Shown here piece after piece: positions 16,373 to 23,909 of a stretch of 64,000 nucleotides of DNA. Location of the stretch: positions 1 through 64,000 of the forward strand of contig CAKTDF010000003.1 of NCBI GenBank assembly GCA_934541115.1. Direction: 5' to 3'. The stretch is from an uncultured Eubacteriales bacterium (GTDB lineage: Bacteria > Bacillota > Clostridia > Oscillospirales > Acutalibacteraceae). The notes beneath the pieces were generated by a model. That model did not search any database. It saw only the letters and a list, made by a program, of their open reading frames with translations, and was not told the DNA's origin. How positions within the stretch are numbered: position 1 is the stretch's first letter; the number at the start of each line of letters is the position of its first letter. Both the position numbers and the translations under genes were made by a program.

Positions 16373-16403
16373 AGAACCGCCGCAGCTGCGACGGTTCTTT
16401 TTT
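16373..16403. terminator. Terminator serving the Cys-rich micro-gene
   Basis: AGAACCG (16373-16379) pairs with CGGTTCT (16392-16398); inner CGC/GCG extends the stem. T-rich runs on both sides allow use in either direction; on the minus strand it follows the gene at 16452-16601. The stretch 16299-16372 shows nothing else. Confidence 0.6.
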
Positions 16404-16451
16404 GAGTTAAGGAGGAAAAGCTAAAGAGGAAAGAACAATGCCCGTTTTTTG

Positions 16452-16601
16452 TCAGCAGCCGCAGCCGCAGTTGTTGTTTGCAAAGTTGCTTTCGCAGCCA
16501 CATCCGTTGCTTGAGGTGTTGTTAGTGCCGAATACGCAGGAGAGGATCAAAAGAAGGATGATCCATGAGCAGCTGTTGCCACCAAAAAGGTTATTACACA
16601 T
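16452..16601 (-). CDS. Cys-rich single-helix micro-protein (49 aa)
   Basis: Encodes MCNNLFGGNSCSWIILLLIL then SCVFGTNNTSSNGCGCESNF and ANNNCGCGC. One membrane helix (WIILLLILSCVF) is followed by a Gly/Asn/Cys tail with GCGC pairs, eight cysteines in all. RBS AAAGGAGGT lies 9-10 bases upstream. Similar tiny WIILLLIL plus CGC-tail proteins occur in clostridial genomes without known function. The upstream leader has a -10-like TATAAT (16673-16678, minus strand) but no good -35, so an alternative sigma factor is possible. The 16622-16821 gap otherwise shows only this leader. Confidence 0.65.
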   Translation of the reverse strand: MCNNLFGGNSCSWIILLLILSCVFGTNNTSSNGCGCESNFANNNCGCGC

Positions 16602-16821
16602 ACTATCGTCTGACCTCCTTTCAGAGGAGCGGCGGAGAGCTTTTTGCTTTCCGCTGTCCTGCTTTCATCATCATTATACGTTTTGCCGTGTAATGTGTTC
16701 CTGAAAGGTTTTTAAGATTTCAATCTTTTTGAGCGCGCTTTTGTTTTGCCGCCGTTCGCAGAATAAGAGCGTTGCCGGCGGCGCAAAATAAAAAGAAAAT
16801 TCTTTTTAAGGCGGCAAACCG

Positions 16822-17004
16822 ATGAAAAAAACCAATCGTCAGCTTGAAAACGAGAGCTTTTTTGGCGTAGAAGTTTCTCATGAATTTTTTGACTTTGACG
16901 TTAGAAGGTCAAAGTCAAAAAGGCATCTAAATCGCTTTTCAGAAGCAAACAAAAATATTTTGAAAAATTTAAAAAGTGAGAAAATCAAAGGAAATGAGAG
17001 CTAA
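16822..17004 (+). CDS. Small charged hypothetical protein (60 aa)
   Basis: Encodes a lysine/asparagine/glutamate-rich 60-residue protein (MKKTNRQLENESFFGVEVSH at the start) with no membrane segment or known motif. A modest ribosome site (AAGGCGGC) precedes it. Its middle (DFDVRRSKSKRH) is encoded by a 14-base perfect palindrome made of CtsR half-sites, so part of the coding signal may be incidental. It sits just upstream of ctsR in the same direction. It may be a genuine small gene or merely an open stretch. Confidence 0.4.
   Translation: MKKTNRQLENESFFGVEVSHEFFDFDVRRSKSKRHLNRFSEANKNILKNLKSEKIKGNES
16886..16921 (+). promoter_or_regulatory. Palindrome of CtsR half-sites
   Basis: TTTTTGACTTTGAC (16886-16899) and GTCAAAGTCAAAAA (16908-16921) are exact reverse complements around an 8-base loop. 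Each arm holds two GTCAAA heptad cores, the unit recognised by CtsR. It could be an additional operator or an RNA hairpin. Confidence 0.5.
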
Positions 17005-17050
17005 TTTTAAAAATTGACGGAAATTAAGCACTTTTTACCTTTTTTGACCT

Positions 17051-17112
17051 TTGCAAGAAAGTCAAAAGCGTATATAATAAACAATAGAAAGTCAAAGAAA
17101 GTCAAAGTCAAA
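17051..17112 (+). promoter_or_regulatory. ctsR promoter with tandem CtsR operators
   Basis: -35 TTGCAA (17051-17056), a 16-base spacer and TATAAT (17073-17078). One GTCAAA lies within the spacer (17061-17066). Three more follow the -10 (17091-17096, 17101-17106, 17107-17112); the first two are spaced 10 bases apart, as in the CtsR consensus RGTCAAA-NAN-RGTCAAA. This fits autoregulation of the class III heat-shock operon. Confidence 0.85.
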
Positions 17113-17133
17113 CACAAAGGAGGCGTTCACCAA

Positions 17134-17589
17134 ATGAATCTTTCAAATGCAATCGCTCACATGATTTCCGAAATGCTGGACGGAAAAGATGAGGTAGAAA
17201 TTCAGCGTAACACCTTGGCTCAAACGCTTGGCTGCGTGCCCAGTCAGATAAATTACGTCATTTCTTCCCGCTTTACGCCGGAGCGCGGATATATTGTTGA
17301 AAGCAGGCGAGGCGGCGGCGGTTTTATAAGGATCGCACGCGTGCATTATGACGGGAACACTCTTTTGATGCACGTTGTCGGCTCCGTCGGGCAGTCCATT
17401 GATGAGACGACCTGCCGGAATCATCTTATAAATCTCGTTTATCGTGAGCTGCTCTCAAAACGCGACGCAAAGCTTATACTTGCAGCCGTCAGCGATTCTT
17501 CGTTAAGAGCCGTTGACAGCGAACAGAGAGATAAGGTCAGGGCGTCTGTGTTCAAGCAGCTGCTGCTCACAGTTATCAATCTTGAATAA
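17134..17589 (+). CDS. ctsR: CtsR, repressor of class III heat-shock genes
   Basis: 151 residues, normal for the family. N-terminal helix-turn-helix plus the glycine-rich wing (VESRRGGGGFIRIARV), followed by a C-terminal four-helix domain. CtsR dimers bind heptad repeats upstream of clp genes and come off at high temperature or upon McsB action. The ATG at 17134 has AAAGGAGG 10 bases upstream; the longer open frame from 17014 would translate the operator. It is first in the ctsR-mcsA-mcsB-clpC operon. Confidence 0.96.
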   Translation: MNLSNAIAHMISEMLDGKDEVEIQRNTLAQTLGCVPSQINYVISSRFTPERGYIVESRRGGGGFIRIARVHYDGNTLLMHVVGSVGQSIDETTCRNHLINLVYRELLSKRDAKLILAAVSDSSLRAVDSEQRDKVRASVFKQLLLTVINLE

Positions 17590-17626
17590 GGCGGTTAAAA
17601 AAATACCGCGAACGGAGGAATGTATT

Positions 17627-18163
17627 ATGTTGTGTCAGAATTGTCAAAAAAGAGAAGCTACTACCCATATTAAAAGAGTTATAAACGGAGAGGCGACGGA
17701 AAGTCACCTCTGTGAAGAATGCGCAAAAGAACTTGGCTTTGACGGATTTTTCGATGACTTTTCGTTGAGTATTCCCAACATCTTTTCATCATTCTTCAAA
17801 GACAGCGCGTTTGCCCTCGCAGGCGCAAAAAGTGAATTGTGTGAAAAATGCGGCAGCAGTTTTGACGATATCATCAGAACCGGTATGGTCGGCTGTGCAG
17901 ATTGCTATTCACGGTTTTATGACCGTCTTCTTCCCTCAATTCAGCGTATTCACGGAAGAACCGGACATGTTGGCAGAACACCTATTGAATACACAAAGGT
18001 TGATGATGAACCCGTGAAAGCGGAAAAGAAAGAAGTTTCAAAAGAGGATAAAATCAAAGATCTTGAAAAGCAGATGCAGCGCGCCGTTGAAGAACAGAAT
18101 TTTGAACAGGCTGCTGCTCTGCGTGACGAAATAAAGGAGCTGAAAGGCAAGGAGGAAAAGTAA
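17627..18163 (+). CDS. mcsA: McsA, zinc-finger activator of McsB
   Basis: 178 residues. Two N-terminal pairs of CxxC zinc motifs (CQNC, CEEC, CEKC, CADC) and a C-terminal UVR motif (EKQMQRAVEEQNFEQAAALR). McsA activates the arginine kinase McsB and helps control CtsR and ClpC. GGAGG lies upstream of the ATG at 17627; an ATG at 17620 is out of frame. It ends one base before mcsB. Confidence 0.95.
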   Translation: MLCQNCQKREATTHIKRVINGEATESHLCEECAKELGFDGFFDDFSLSIPNIFSSFFKDSAFALAGAKSELCEKCGSSFDDIIRTGMVGCADCYSRFYDRLLPSIQRIHGRTGHVGRTPIEYTKVDDEPVKAEKKEVSKEDKIKDLEKQMQRAVEEQNFEQAAALRDEIKELKGKEEK

Positions 18164-18164
18164 A

Positions 18165-19169
18165 ATGAAGTGGTATTCAAACAAGGGAAAGAACTTTGAC
18201 GTTGTGCTCAGCACACGCGTCAGACTTGCAAGAAATCTCGAGGAATATCCGTTCCCTGCAAGACTCGGCAGCGCCGAAAAGCAAAAGGTCAATGAAGTTT
18301 TGAAGAACATTTTTCTTTCCGCTCCTTGCGGCGAAAAGCTTGAGTACATTGAAATGAAGTCATTTTCAAAGTCACAGGCTGTTTCCCTTGCGGAAAAACA
18401 CCTCATCAGCCCCGAATTTGCATATGCTCCCGAGGGCAGAGCGCTGATCCTCTCTGAAAAGGAGGACGTCAGCATCATGCTTTGTGAAGAAGACCACGCA
18501 AGGATTCAGGCGATTCTGCCCGGTCTTGCCCTTGAGGAAGCATATCAAAAAGCCGCGGTCTTTGACAGACAGCTTGAAGAAAACGCAGCTATTGCCTTTG
18601 ACAAACGGCTCGGATACCTGACCCAATGCCCGACAAATCTCGGAACGGGAATGAGAGCCTCTGTTCTGCTTCATCTCCCGGCGCTTTCCGGCACGGCGGT
18701 GAATCGCCTTGCTTCAACCGTTGCGCGGCTCGGAATGACTCTTCGCCCGGCATTCGGCGAAGAAAACCGCGCTCTCGGCGACGTTTTTCAGTTGAGCAAT
18801 CAGGTTACGCTTGGAATTTCAGAACAGGCGGCGCTCCAAAATCTCAACGCAATTGCATTGCAGATTGCCGAACAGGAAAAGCAGGCGCGCGAGGCATTGC
18901 TCAGAGATGACACTTTTATTGATAAAATATGGCGCTCATGGGGAATACTCAAAAGCGCGCACATGATGAGCTTTCGCGAGTTTATTTCTTTGTTCTCGCT
19001 TGTGCGTCTCGGCGCAGCGGAGGGTATTTTGGAGATTCCGCTTGAAACGCTCGGAAAGCTGCTGGTTGAAATGCAGCCGGCAACGATTAATGCAGACTGC
19101 GAAAAAGACATGACGGCGCGCGAGCGTGACGTTTTCAGAGCGCAGAGTGTTAAAGCTGCGCTTGAATAA
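18165..19169 (+). CDS. mcsB: McsB, protein arginine kinase
   Basis: 334 residues of the phosphagen-kinase fold: STRVRLARNL near the N-terminus, then GTGMRASVLLHLPAL and QVTLGISEQAALQNL. McsB phosphorylates arginines on misfolded proteins and CtsR, marking them for ClpCP. It is slightly shorter than the ~350-360 residues usual in Bacilli, with no obvious internal gap. It starts one base after the mcsA stop, so the two are translationally coupled. Confidence 0.95.
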   Translation: MKWYSNKGKNFDVVLSTRVRLARNLEEYPFPARLGSAEKQKVNEVLKNIFLSAPCGEKLEYIEMKSFSKSQAVSLAEKHLISPEFAYAPEGRALILSEKEDVSIMLCEEDHARIQAILPGLALEEAYQKAAVFDRQLEENAAIAFDKRLGYLTQCPTNLGTGMRASVLLHLPALSGTAVNRLASTVARLGMTLRPAFGEENRALGDVFQLSNQVTLGISEQAALQNLNAIALQIAEQEKQAREALLRDDTFIDKIWRSWGILKSAHMMSFREFISLFSLVRLGAAEGILEIPLETLGKLLVEMQPATINADCEKDMTARERDVFRAQSVKAALE

Positions 19170-19254
19170 GGCGATCACCAACCAATCACGGCGTATGAGC
19201 TTTGGCAGGATTTTTCTGCCAAGGCTTTCATCACCGGTTATCCAGAAAAAAATG

Positions 19255-19320
19255 CCGCCTGACAGGTGGCTTTTTATCAAGATGACCGCAGTTGATTTTA
19301 ACCTGCGGTTACAAAGGAGT
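19255..19320 (+). other. Hairpins between mcsB and clpC
   Basis: The 159-base gap holds GCCGCCTGACAGGTGGC followed by five T at about 19255-19276, and an ACCGCAG / CTGCGGT stem just before the clpC RBS. This is a possible partial terminator that would let clpC level differ from mcsAB. Confidence 0.4.
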
Positions 19321-19328
19321 TGATATTT

Positions 19329-21806
19329 ATGTATAAGTTCACAGGTTTCACCGAAAAAGCTAACCGCGCTCTCAATTCGGCAATTGAGGTTGCGGAAAAT
19401 CTCGGTCACACATATATAGGAAGCGAGCATTTGCTTATGGGTCTTGTTCGTGAAGATAACGGAGCGGCAACTGCGCTGCTTTCTTCGCGCGGAGTAACGG
19501 CGCCAAAGGTTGAAGAACTCATCAGAAGCACCGTGGGCGTGGGAATCCCTACCGTTTTGACGCCGGACGATTTCACACCACGTTGCAAGCATATCATTGA
19601 GCTTTCGATCTCGCTTGCAAGGAGCGAAAACGCCGGCTATGTCGGAACCGAGCACCTGCTCGCCGCAATGCTCAGGGAGGGTGACGGCTGCGCCGCTTTC
19701 ATTCTTTCTCAGCTCGGTGTTTCAATTCCACTTATGCTTGATGAACTTTCAAACGGTGGAAATAATTCTTCTCCGTATTCTCAGACCGGCAGAGGAAACT
19801 CAAAGAGCGCCCAAAAAAGCTCAACGCCGAACCTTGATAAGTACGGTCAGGATCTGACAGAAAAGGCACGCCGTTCTGAGATAGATCCCGTAATCGGCAG
19901 AGAAAAAGAAATTGAACGGGTCATTCAGATCCTTTCAAGGCGAACAAAGAACAATCCCTGCCTCATCGGTGAGCCGGGCGTAGGCAAGACCGCAATTGCC
20001 GAGGGGCTTGCGCTTAAAATTTCTCAGGGAGAGGTGCCCGAGCTGCTGCGCGACAAGCGAATCGTGTCGCTTGACTTGACGGGCATGGTTGCAGGTACCA
20101 AATACCGCGGTGATTTTGAAGAAAGGATAAAAACCTGCATTGATGAAGTTATTAAGGCAAAGGACGTCATTTTGTTCATAGATGAGGTTCACAATCTTAT
20201 CGGTACCGGCTCGGCGGAGGGTGCCGTAGACGCCGCGAATATTCTCAAGCCCTCGCTTGCAAGGAGTGAATTGCAGGTGATCGGCGCAACAACGCTTGAA
20301 GAATATCGCAAGTATATTGAAAAAGACAGCGCGCTTGAAAGACGTTTTCAGCCCGTTAAGGTCGGTGAACCGACGGAGGACGAGGCGATTGAAATTCTTA
20401 AAGGTCTGCGCAACAAATATGAGGCACACCACAAGGTAAAAATTACCGATGACGCAATCGTTGCCGCTGTCAAGATGTCTTCGAGGTATATCACAGACAG
20501 ATATCTGCCTGATAAGGCTATAGACCTTGTTGACGAGGCATGCTCAAGAGTCAGACTGCGCGCATTCACAACGCCGCCGGAGGTCAAAAAGCTTGAAGAC
20601 GACATCAAGCAGGTCAATGAAGAAAAGGCTGCCGCCGTCAACTCTCAGGACTTTGAAAGAGCTGCCGCTCTGCGCGACAGAGAAAAAGAGCTGCGTTCGC
20701 GCCTGACTGCCTCCAGAACAAACTGGAAGGAAGAAAGCTCGCGCGTCGGCGGCGAAGTGACGGCAGAAGAGGTCGCTCAAATCGTTGCAGGCTGGACGGG
20801 TATCCCCGTAACCGAGCTGACGCGGGAAGAAAGTCAGCGCCTGCTTGAAATGGAAAGCATTTTGCATAAGCGTATAGTCGGTCAGAACAAAGCCGTTTCC
20901 GCTGTTGCAAGAGCCATACGCCGTGGCAGGAGCGGACTCAAAGACCCGAAAAGACCGCTTGGTTCGTTTATCTTCCTCGGACCCACCGGCGTGGGCAAAA
21001 CCGAGCTTTGCAAAGCACTCGGGGCGGCAATGTTCGGCGATGAAAACGCCGTCATACGTTTTGATATGTCGGAGTTCATGGAAAAGCACACGACCTCACG
21101 TCTTGTCGGTTCTCCTCCGGGATATGTCGGCTATGAGGAGGGCGGCGAGCTGACCGAAAAGGTCAGAAGAAAGCCATATAGCGTAATTCTTTTTGATGAG
21201 ATCGAAAAGGCGCACCCGGATGTTTTCAACATGCTGCTCCAGATTCTTGACGACGGTATTCTCACTGACTCCCAGGGCAGGCGTGTTGACTTTAAGAACA
21301 CTGTTGTTATCATGACCTCAAATATCGGCGCAAAGCTGATTGCGGGTGAGGGCAGAACGATCGGCTTTAAGAATGCGAGCGAAGACAACGGCGCGCTTGA
21401 CGACACAAGGATTCACGACGCTGTTATGTCAGAGCTGAAAAAGGCGTTCAGACCCGAGTTCCTCAACCGTGTTGACGAGATAATTGTTTTCAATCAGCTG
21501 ACGAAAGACGAGATTCATGAAATTGCTTCCCGTATGCTTAAGCAGACGAGTGAGAGACTCAAAACAATGGAAATAGAAATGAGCTTTTCACCCGAGGTCG
21601 TGACTATGGTCGCCGACGCGGGATTTGATCCGGTATACGGTGCAAGACCTCTCCGCCGCGCAATTCAGACCAAGGTTGAAGATAAGCTTTCTGAACAGAT
21701 CCTCGAGGGTTCTGTTGCCGCAAAGCACGAATATGAATGTGTTCTTGAAAACGGCGAGGTGCGCTTTAAAGAGGCTGCTCCTGCCGAACCCGAGAAAACA
21801 GAATAA
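19329..21806 (+). CDS. clpC: ClpC, AAA+ unfoldase
   Basis: 825 residues: two N-terminal Clp repeats (FTEKANRAL, HTYIGSEHLL, GYVGTEHLL), first AAA+ domain with GEPGVGKT (about residue 214), a UVR motif in the middle domain (NSQDFERAAALRDREKELR), second AAA+ domain with GPTGVGKT (about residue 551), and a C-terminal D2-small domain. It unfolds proteins, including arginine-phosphorylated ones, for the ClpP peptidase. The ATG at 19329 (AAAGGAG upstream) is preferred over a TTG at 19320. Last gene of the operon. Confidence 0.97.
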   Translation: MYKFTGFTEKANRALNSAIEVAENLGHTYIGSEHLLMGLVREDNGAATALLSSRGVTAPKVEELIRSTVGVGIPTVLTPDDFTPRCKHIIELSISLARSENAGYVGTEHLLAAMLREGDGCAAFILSQLGVSIPLMLDELSNGGNNSSPYSQTGRGNSKSAQKSSTPNLDKYGQDLTEKARRSEIDPVIGREKEIERVIQILSRRTKNNPCLIGEPGVGKTAIAEGLALKISQGEVPELLRDKRIVSLDLTGMVAGTKYRGDFEERIKTCIDEVIKAKDVILFIDEVHNLIGTGSAEGAVDAANILKPSLARSELQVIGATTLEEYRKYIEKDSALERRFQPVKVGEPTEDEAIEILKGLRNKYEAHHKVKITDDAIVAAVKMSSRYITDRYLPDKAIDLVDEACSRVRLRAFTTPPEVKKLEDDIKQVNEEKAAAVNSQDFERAAALRDREKELRSRLTASRTNWKEESSRVGGEVTAEEVAQIVAGWTGIPVTELTREESQRLLEMESILHKRIVGQNKAVSAVARAIRRGRSGLKDPKRPLGSFIFLGPTGVGKTELCKALGAAMFGDENAVIRFDMSEFMEKHTTSRLVGSPPGYVGYEEGGELTEKVRRKPYSVILFDEIEKAHPDVFNMLLQILDDGILTDSQGRRVDFKNTVVIMTSNIGAKLIAGEGRTIGFKNASEDNGALDDTRIHDAVMSELKKAFRPEFLNRVDEIIVFNQLTKDEIHEIASRMLKQTSERLKTMEIEMSFSPEVVTMVADAGFDPVYGARPLRRAIQTKVEDKLSEQILEGSVAAKHEYECVLENGEVRFKEAAPAEPEKTE

Positions 21807-21823
21807 AGCAAAACAAGGCAAAA

Positions 21824-21858
21824 AACAGCCGGACGTGAAAGCGCCCGGCTGTTTTTTT
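21824..21858. terminator. Bidirectional terminator after clpC
   Basis: AACAGCCGG (21824-21832) pairs with CCGGCTGTT (21845-21853), with T-runs on both strands. It closes clpC and the convergent Cys-rich small gene. Confidence 0.8.
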
Positions 21859-21866
21859 GGGAGTTA

Positions 21867-22022
21867 TCAGCTGTGATTTTTGTAGTAATCACAATTTTCG
21901 TAGTTGTATGTATCGCAAACGTGTTTGTATTTATCATCTGAAATGCTGTTGCAGATGATTTTGCAATACGGTTCGATGCACCAACCAGAACCTTTGTCAT
22001 CAAAGTACGGACATTTTGCCAT
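21867..22022 (-). CDS. Small Cys-rich soluble protein (51 aa)
   Basis: Encodes MAKCPYFDDKGSGWCIEPYC then KIICNSISDDKYKHVCDTYN and YENCDYYKNHS. Six cysteines (4, 15, 20, 24, 36, 44), one His and many acidic or Tyr residues suggest a metal-binding knuckle. RBS AAAGGAGG lies upstream. It is 44 bases downstream of the membrane-protein gene on the same strand and is probably co-transcribed with it. Function unknown. Confidence 0.65.
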   Translation of the reverse strand: MAKCPYFDDKGSGWCIEPYCKIICNSISDDKYKHVCDTYNYENCDYYKNHS

Positions 22023-22066
22023 GGTGAGTTCCTCCTTTCATTGTTATTGTTTTAACAGTTGGATTG

Positions 22067-22567
22067 TTATTGATGAATTGCCGTAAGGAAAGTTTCACAC
22101 TTTTCACAATTTCCTTTTTTGGCACACCAAGTCCATTTGCTGTAAGACAACGGCTGCTTAGTGACGCTGCATATATGCATATCGTTTGAATCCAATTCTC
22201 CGCAACCTGAGCGAGTAAGATCTATATAATCAAATACGTACAGCCCTTTATTTTTGTATTTTTCAAGCAATGCTTTTTCTTTCTGCTTATAGTCTTTGCT
22301 TTTGTAATCAAGATCAAAATGTGAGTATAGACCTCGGAAGATAAGGTTGGCTACACCAAGTCCTATACAAATGAGTGTAGTGGAGTTGGTTATGCCTTTG
22401 GAGAACATTATGGCAAACCAAACGGTGTAAATTATCTGCAAAATGATTATCGCCTTTTTCAAGGGAGGGCATACTTTGATCTTGCTGTGCTCATTGACAA
22501 ACTCGTTGTGCAGCGGGTTATTTATATATTCACGATACAATTCAATTCTCCGAGACATTTTAGTCAT
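22067..22567 (-). CDS. Two-helix membrane protein with Cys-rich C-terminus
   Basis: 166 residues. A basic N-terminal segment (SRRIELYREYINNPLHNEF) is followed by two hydrophobic helices (about residues 36-56 and 64-80), a lysine-rich stretch and a soluble tail with cysteines (SGCGELDSNDMHICS, CAKKGNCEKC). I do not recognise the family. Codon use is more A/T-rich than in the flanking heat-shock genes, which may mean acquisition. Its promoter is bracketed by two copies of a palindrome probably bound by the divergent XRE regulator. Confidence 0.65.
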   Translation of the reverse strand: MTKMSRRIELYREYINNPLHNEFVNEHSKIKVCPPLKKAIIILQIIYTVWFAIMFSKGITNSTTLICIGLGVANLIFRGLYSHFDLDYKSKDYKQKEKALLEKYKNKGLYVFDYIDLTRSGCGELDSNDMHICSVTKQPLSYSKWTWCAKKGNCEKCETFLTAIHQ

Positions 22568-22592
22568 TTTTCTCTCTTCCCTTCACGTAGTT

Positions 22593-22648
22593 AATTCATT
22601 TGAGTTAATAATATCATATAAAAATTCAAAAGTCAACTCATTTGAGTT
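22593..22648 (-). promoter_or_regulatory. Promoter bracketed by two identical-type operators
   Basis: On the minus strand, TTGACT (22631-22636), a 17-base spacer and TATTAT (22608-22613). The dyads AATTCATTTGAGTT (22593-22606) and AACTCATTTGAGTT (22635-22648) overlap its downstream and upstream ends. They are 42 bases apart, four helical turns, so both face the same side of the DNA. This strongly suggests repression by the neighbouring XRE protein. Confidence 0.7.
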
Positions 22649-22710
22649 AAGTTTTTAACCTCTTATCGGTTATCCTTATATATAGCCGAACAGTAAAAGG
22701 GGTGGAAGTT

Positions 22711-22953
22711 GTGACGATAGGAGAAGCAGTGAGATTGCGGATTCTGGAGCTTTGCAAAGAAAACAACATAACCGTCAATAAGCTTGCTATTATAAGTGGG
22801 ATCACGCAGTCAACGCTCAACAATATTGTCAGCAAACGAAATAACGGAACCAATATTTCAACAATAAAAAAGCTCTGCGACGGACTGAATATATCGATTC
22901 GCGATTTTTTTGCCGGTCATGTTTTTGATGAGCTTGAGCAGGAGATACATTGA
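22711..22953 (+). CDS. Small XRE-family regulator
   Basis: 80 residues, almost only a Cro/CI helix-turn-helix (NKLAIISGITQSTLNNIVSK, STIKKLCDGLNISIRDFF). GTG at 22711 is taken as the start because AAAAGGGG ends about 8 bases before it; another in-frame GTG (22702) overlaps that ribosome site. It is divergent from the membrane-protein gene and very likely binds the two TGAGTT dyads between them. Confidence 0.85.
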   Translation: MTIGEAVRLRILELCKENNITVNKLAIISGITQSTLNNIVSKRNNGTNISTIKKLCDGLNISIRDFFAGHVFDELEQEIH

Positions 22954-23073
22954 AGTAACCGTTCAAAACGAACAAACTTAAGAATATAAATGTATGCCAT
23001 TTTTAAAAGTTTGTTACCGTTGTTGTTCGCCTTTCGGGTGAGAAAAAACTATTCTTTTTAATCCTCTTTTCGG

Positions 23074-23102
23074 TTGACTTGTTAATCCGTTCGTGCTATA
23101 AT
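23074..23102 (+). promoter_or_regulatory. Promoter of the 62-aa micro-gene
   Basis: TTGACT (23074-23079), a 17-base spacer and a perfect TATAAT (23097-23102). Confidence 0.75.
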
Positions 23103-23134
23103 AAACAAAATTAAATTAACGGAGGACTATTGAT

Positions 23135-23323
23135 ATGGATACTTTTAAGAAAATCATTAAGACTTTTGCAATCATCGCTTCTGTTGTTGCTGCTGTTTAC
23201 GGCGCATACCTCGCTGTTACAAAGCTCATTGAAAAGAAGAATGCCAAGGACGCTGACAGCAGAGAAAATTATGTTTCCTGCTCCTGCTTTGATTCAGACT
23301 TCACCTCTGAGACCGTTGCGTAA
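23135..23323 (+). CDS. Micro-protein with one membrane helix (62 aa)
   Basis: Encodes MDTFKKIIKTFAIIASVVAA then VYGAYLAVTKLIEKKNAKDA and a tail with CSC and acidic residues. The first ~35 residues form one membrane or amphipathic helix, the rest is polar (YVSCSCFDSDFTSETVA). GGAGG is 9 bases upstream, with a near-consensus promoter before it and a terminator after it. It is the longest member of the micro-gene set in this window and the only one with cysteines in the tail. Function unknown. Confidence 0.75.
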   Translation: MDTFKKIIKTFAIIASVVAAVYGAYLAVTKLIEKKNAKDADSRENYVSCSCFDSDFTSETVA

Positions 23324-23341
23324 GTTGAGTTGATATTTTGA

Positions 23342-23373
23342 GCCTGCCTCTTTTGTGACGGCAGGCTTTTTTG
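23342..23373 (+). terminator. Terminator of the 62-aa micro-gene
   Basis: GCCTGCC (23342-23348) pairs with GGCAGGC (23360-23366), followed by six T. Confidence 0.8.
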
Positions 23374-23384
23374 TTTGCAAGATC

Positions 23385-23426
23385 AAAAAAGCAGCTGCAT
23401 GAGTTCAAAGCTCAAAGCAGCTGCTT
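23385..23426 (-). terminator. Terminator of the acyl carrier protein gene
   Basis: AAGCAGCTGC (23389-23398) and GCAGCTGCTT (23417-23426) form a perfect 10-base stem; on the minus strand six T follow. Confidence 0.75.
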
Positions 23427-23459
23427 AATGTTTTGTTGTCAGGGTAATATACCCAAAGC

Positions 23460-23687
23460 TTATAATTCATCAACGAGCTTTACAACATCGCCGACAGTTT
23501 TGAGGTCCTCGATTGAATCGTCCGGAACGCTGACGTCAAATTCGTCCTCAATTTCAGAGATAAGGTCAACAAGGTCAATGCTGTCAGCGCCAATCTCCTC
23601 CCATGTGGTTTCCGGAGTGATTTTGGTTTCGCTCAGTTCAAAACGCGTGCCGATAATATCGCTGATTTTTTCAAATGTATCGTTCAT
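23460..23687 (-). CDS. acpP: Acyl carrier protein
   Basis: 75 residues, acidic, four-helix carrier fold. Phosphopantetheine attaches at Ser36 in GADSIDLVDL; EIEDEFDV and VGDVVKLV follow as usual. It carries acyl chains in fatty-acid or related synthesis. No fatty-acid genes are adjacent and it has its own promoter and terminator, so its pathway cannot be told from context. The start at 23687 has GAAAGGGGG upstream; the longer frame to 23762 runs into the promoter region. Confidence 0.9.
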   Translation of the reverse strand: MNDTFEKISDIIGTRFELSETKITPETTWEEIGADSIDLVDLISEIEDEFDVSVPDDSIEDLKTVGDVVKLVDEL

Positions 23688-23771
23688 CGTATTACCCCCT
23701 TTCGGTGCCGGAATAAAGATTCCTTTCGTGAGCTGTGCCGCAGACCGAGTCCGGCGGCGCACCGTATATGA

Positions 23772-23801
23772 ATATTATTCACAAATGGAGCTGTTTGTCA
23801 A
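23772..23801 (-). promoter_or_regulatory. Promoter of the acyl carrier protein gene
   Basis: On the minus strand, TTGACA (23796-23801), an 18-base spacer and TAATAT (23772-23777). Confidence 0.55.
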
Positions 23802-23909
23802 TAGTTACGACAAAAGTTTTTGTTTCTCGTGGCAGACAAGAGAAAAGTCGGGTATATTATCCTCTTATATTGTCTCCTGTTTTTATAATAATAAATTCGG
23901 GTGAAAAAA

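Noticed and set aside
16438..16704. 88-codon plus-strand frame
   Set aside because: The minus strand carries a small gene with AAAGGAGGT and a coherent membrane/Cys design; the plus frame reads Pro/Gln from its Cys-Gly codons.
17014..17133. N-terminal extension of CtsR
   Set aside because: It would translate the operator and promoter; AAAGGAGG fixes the start at 17134.
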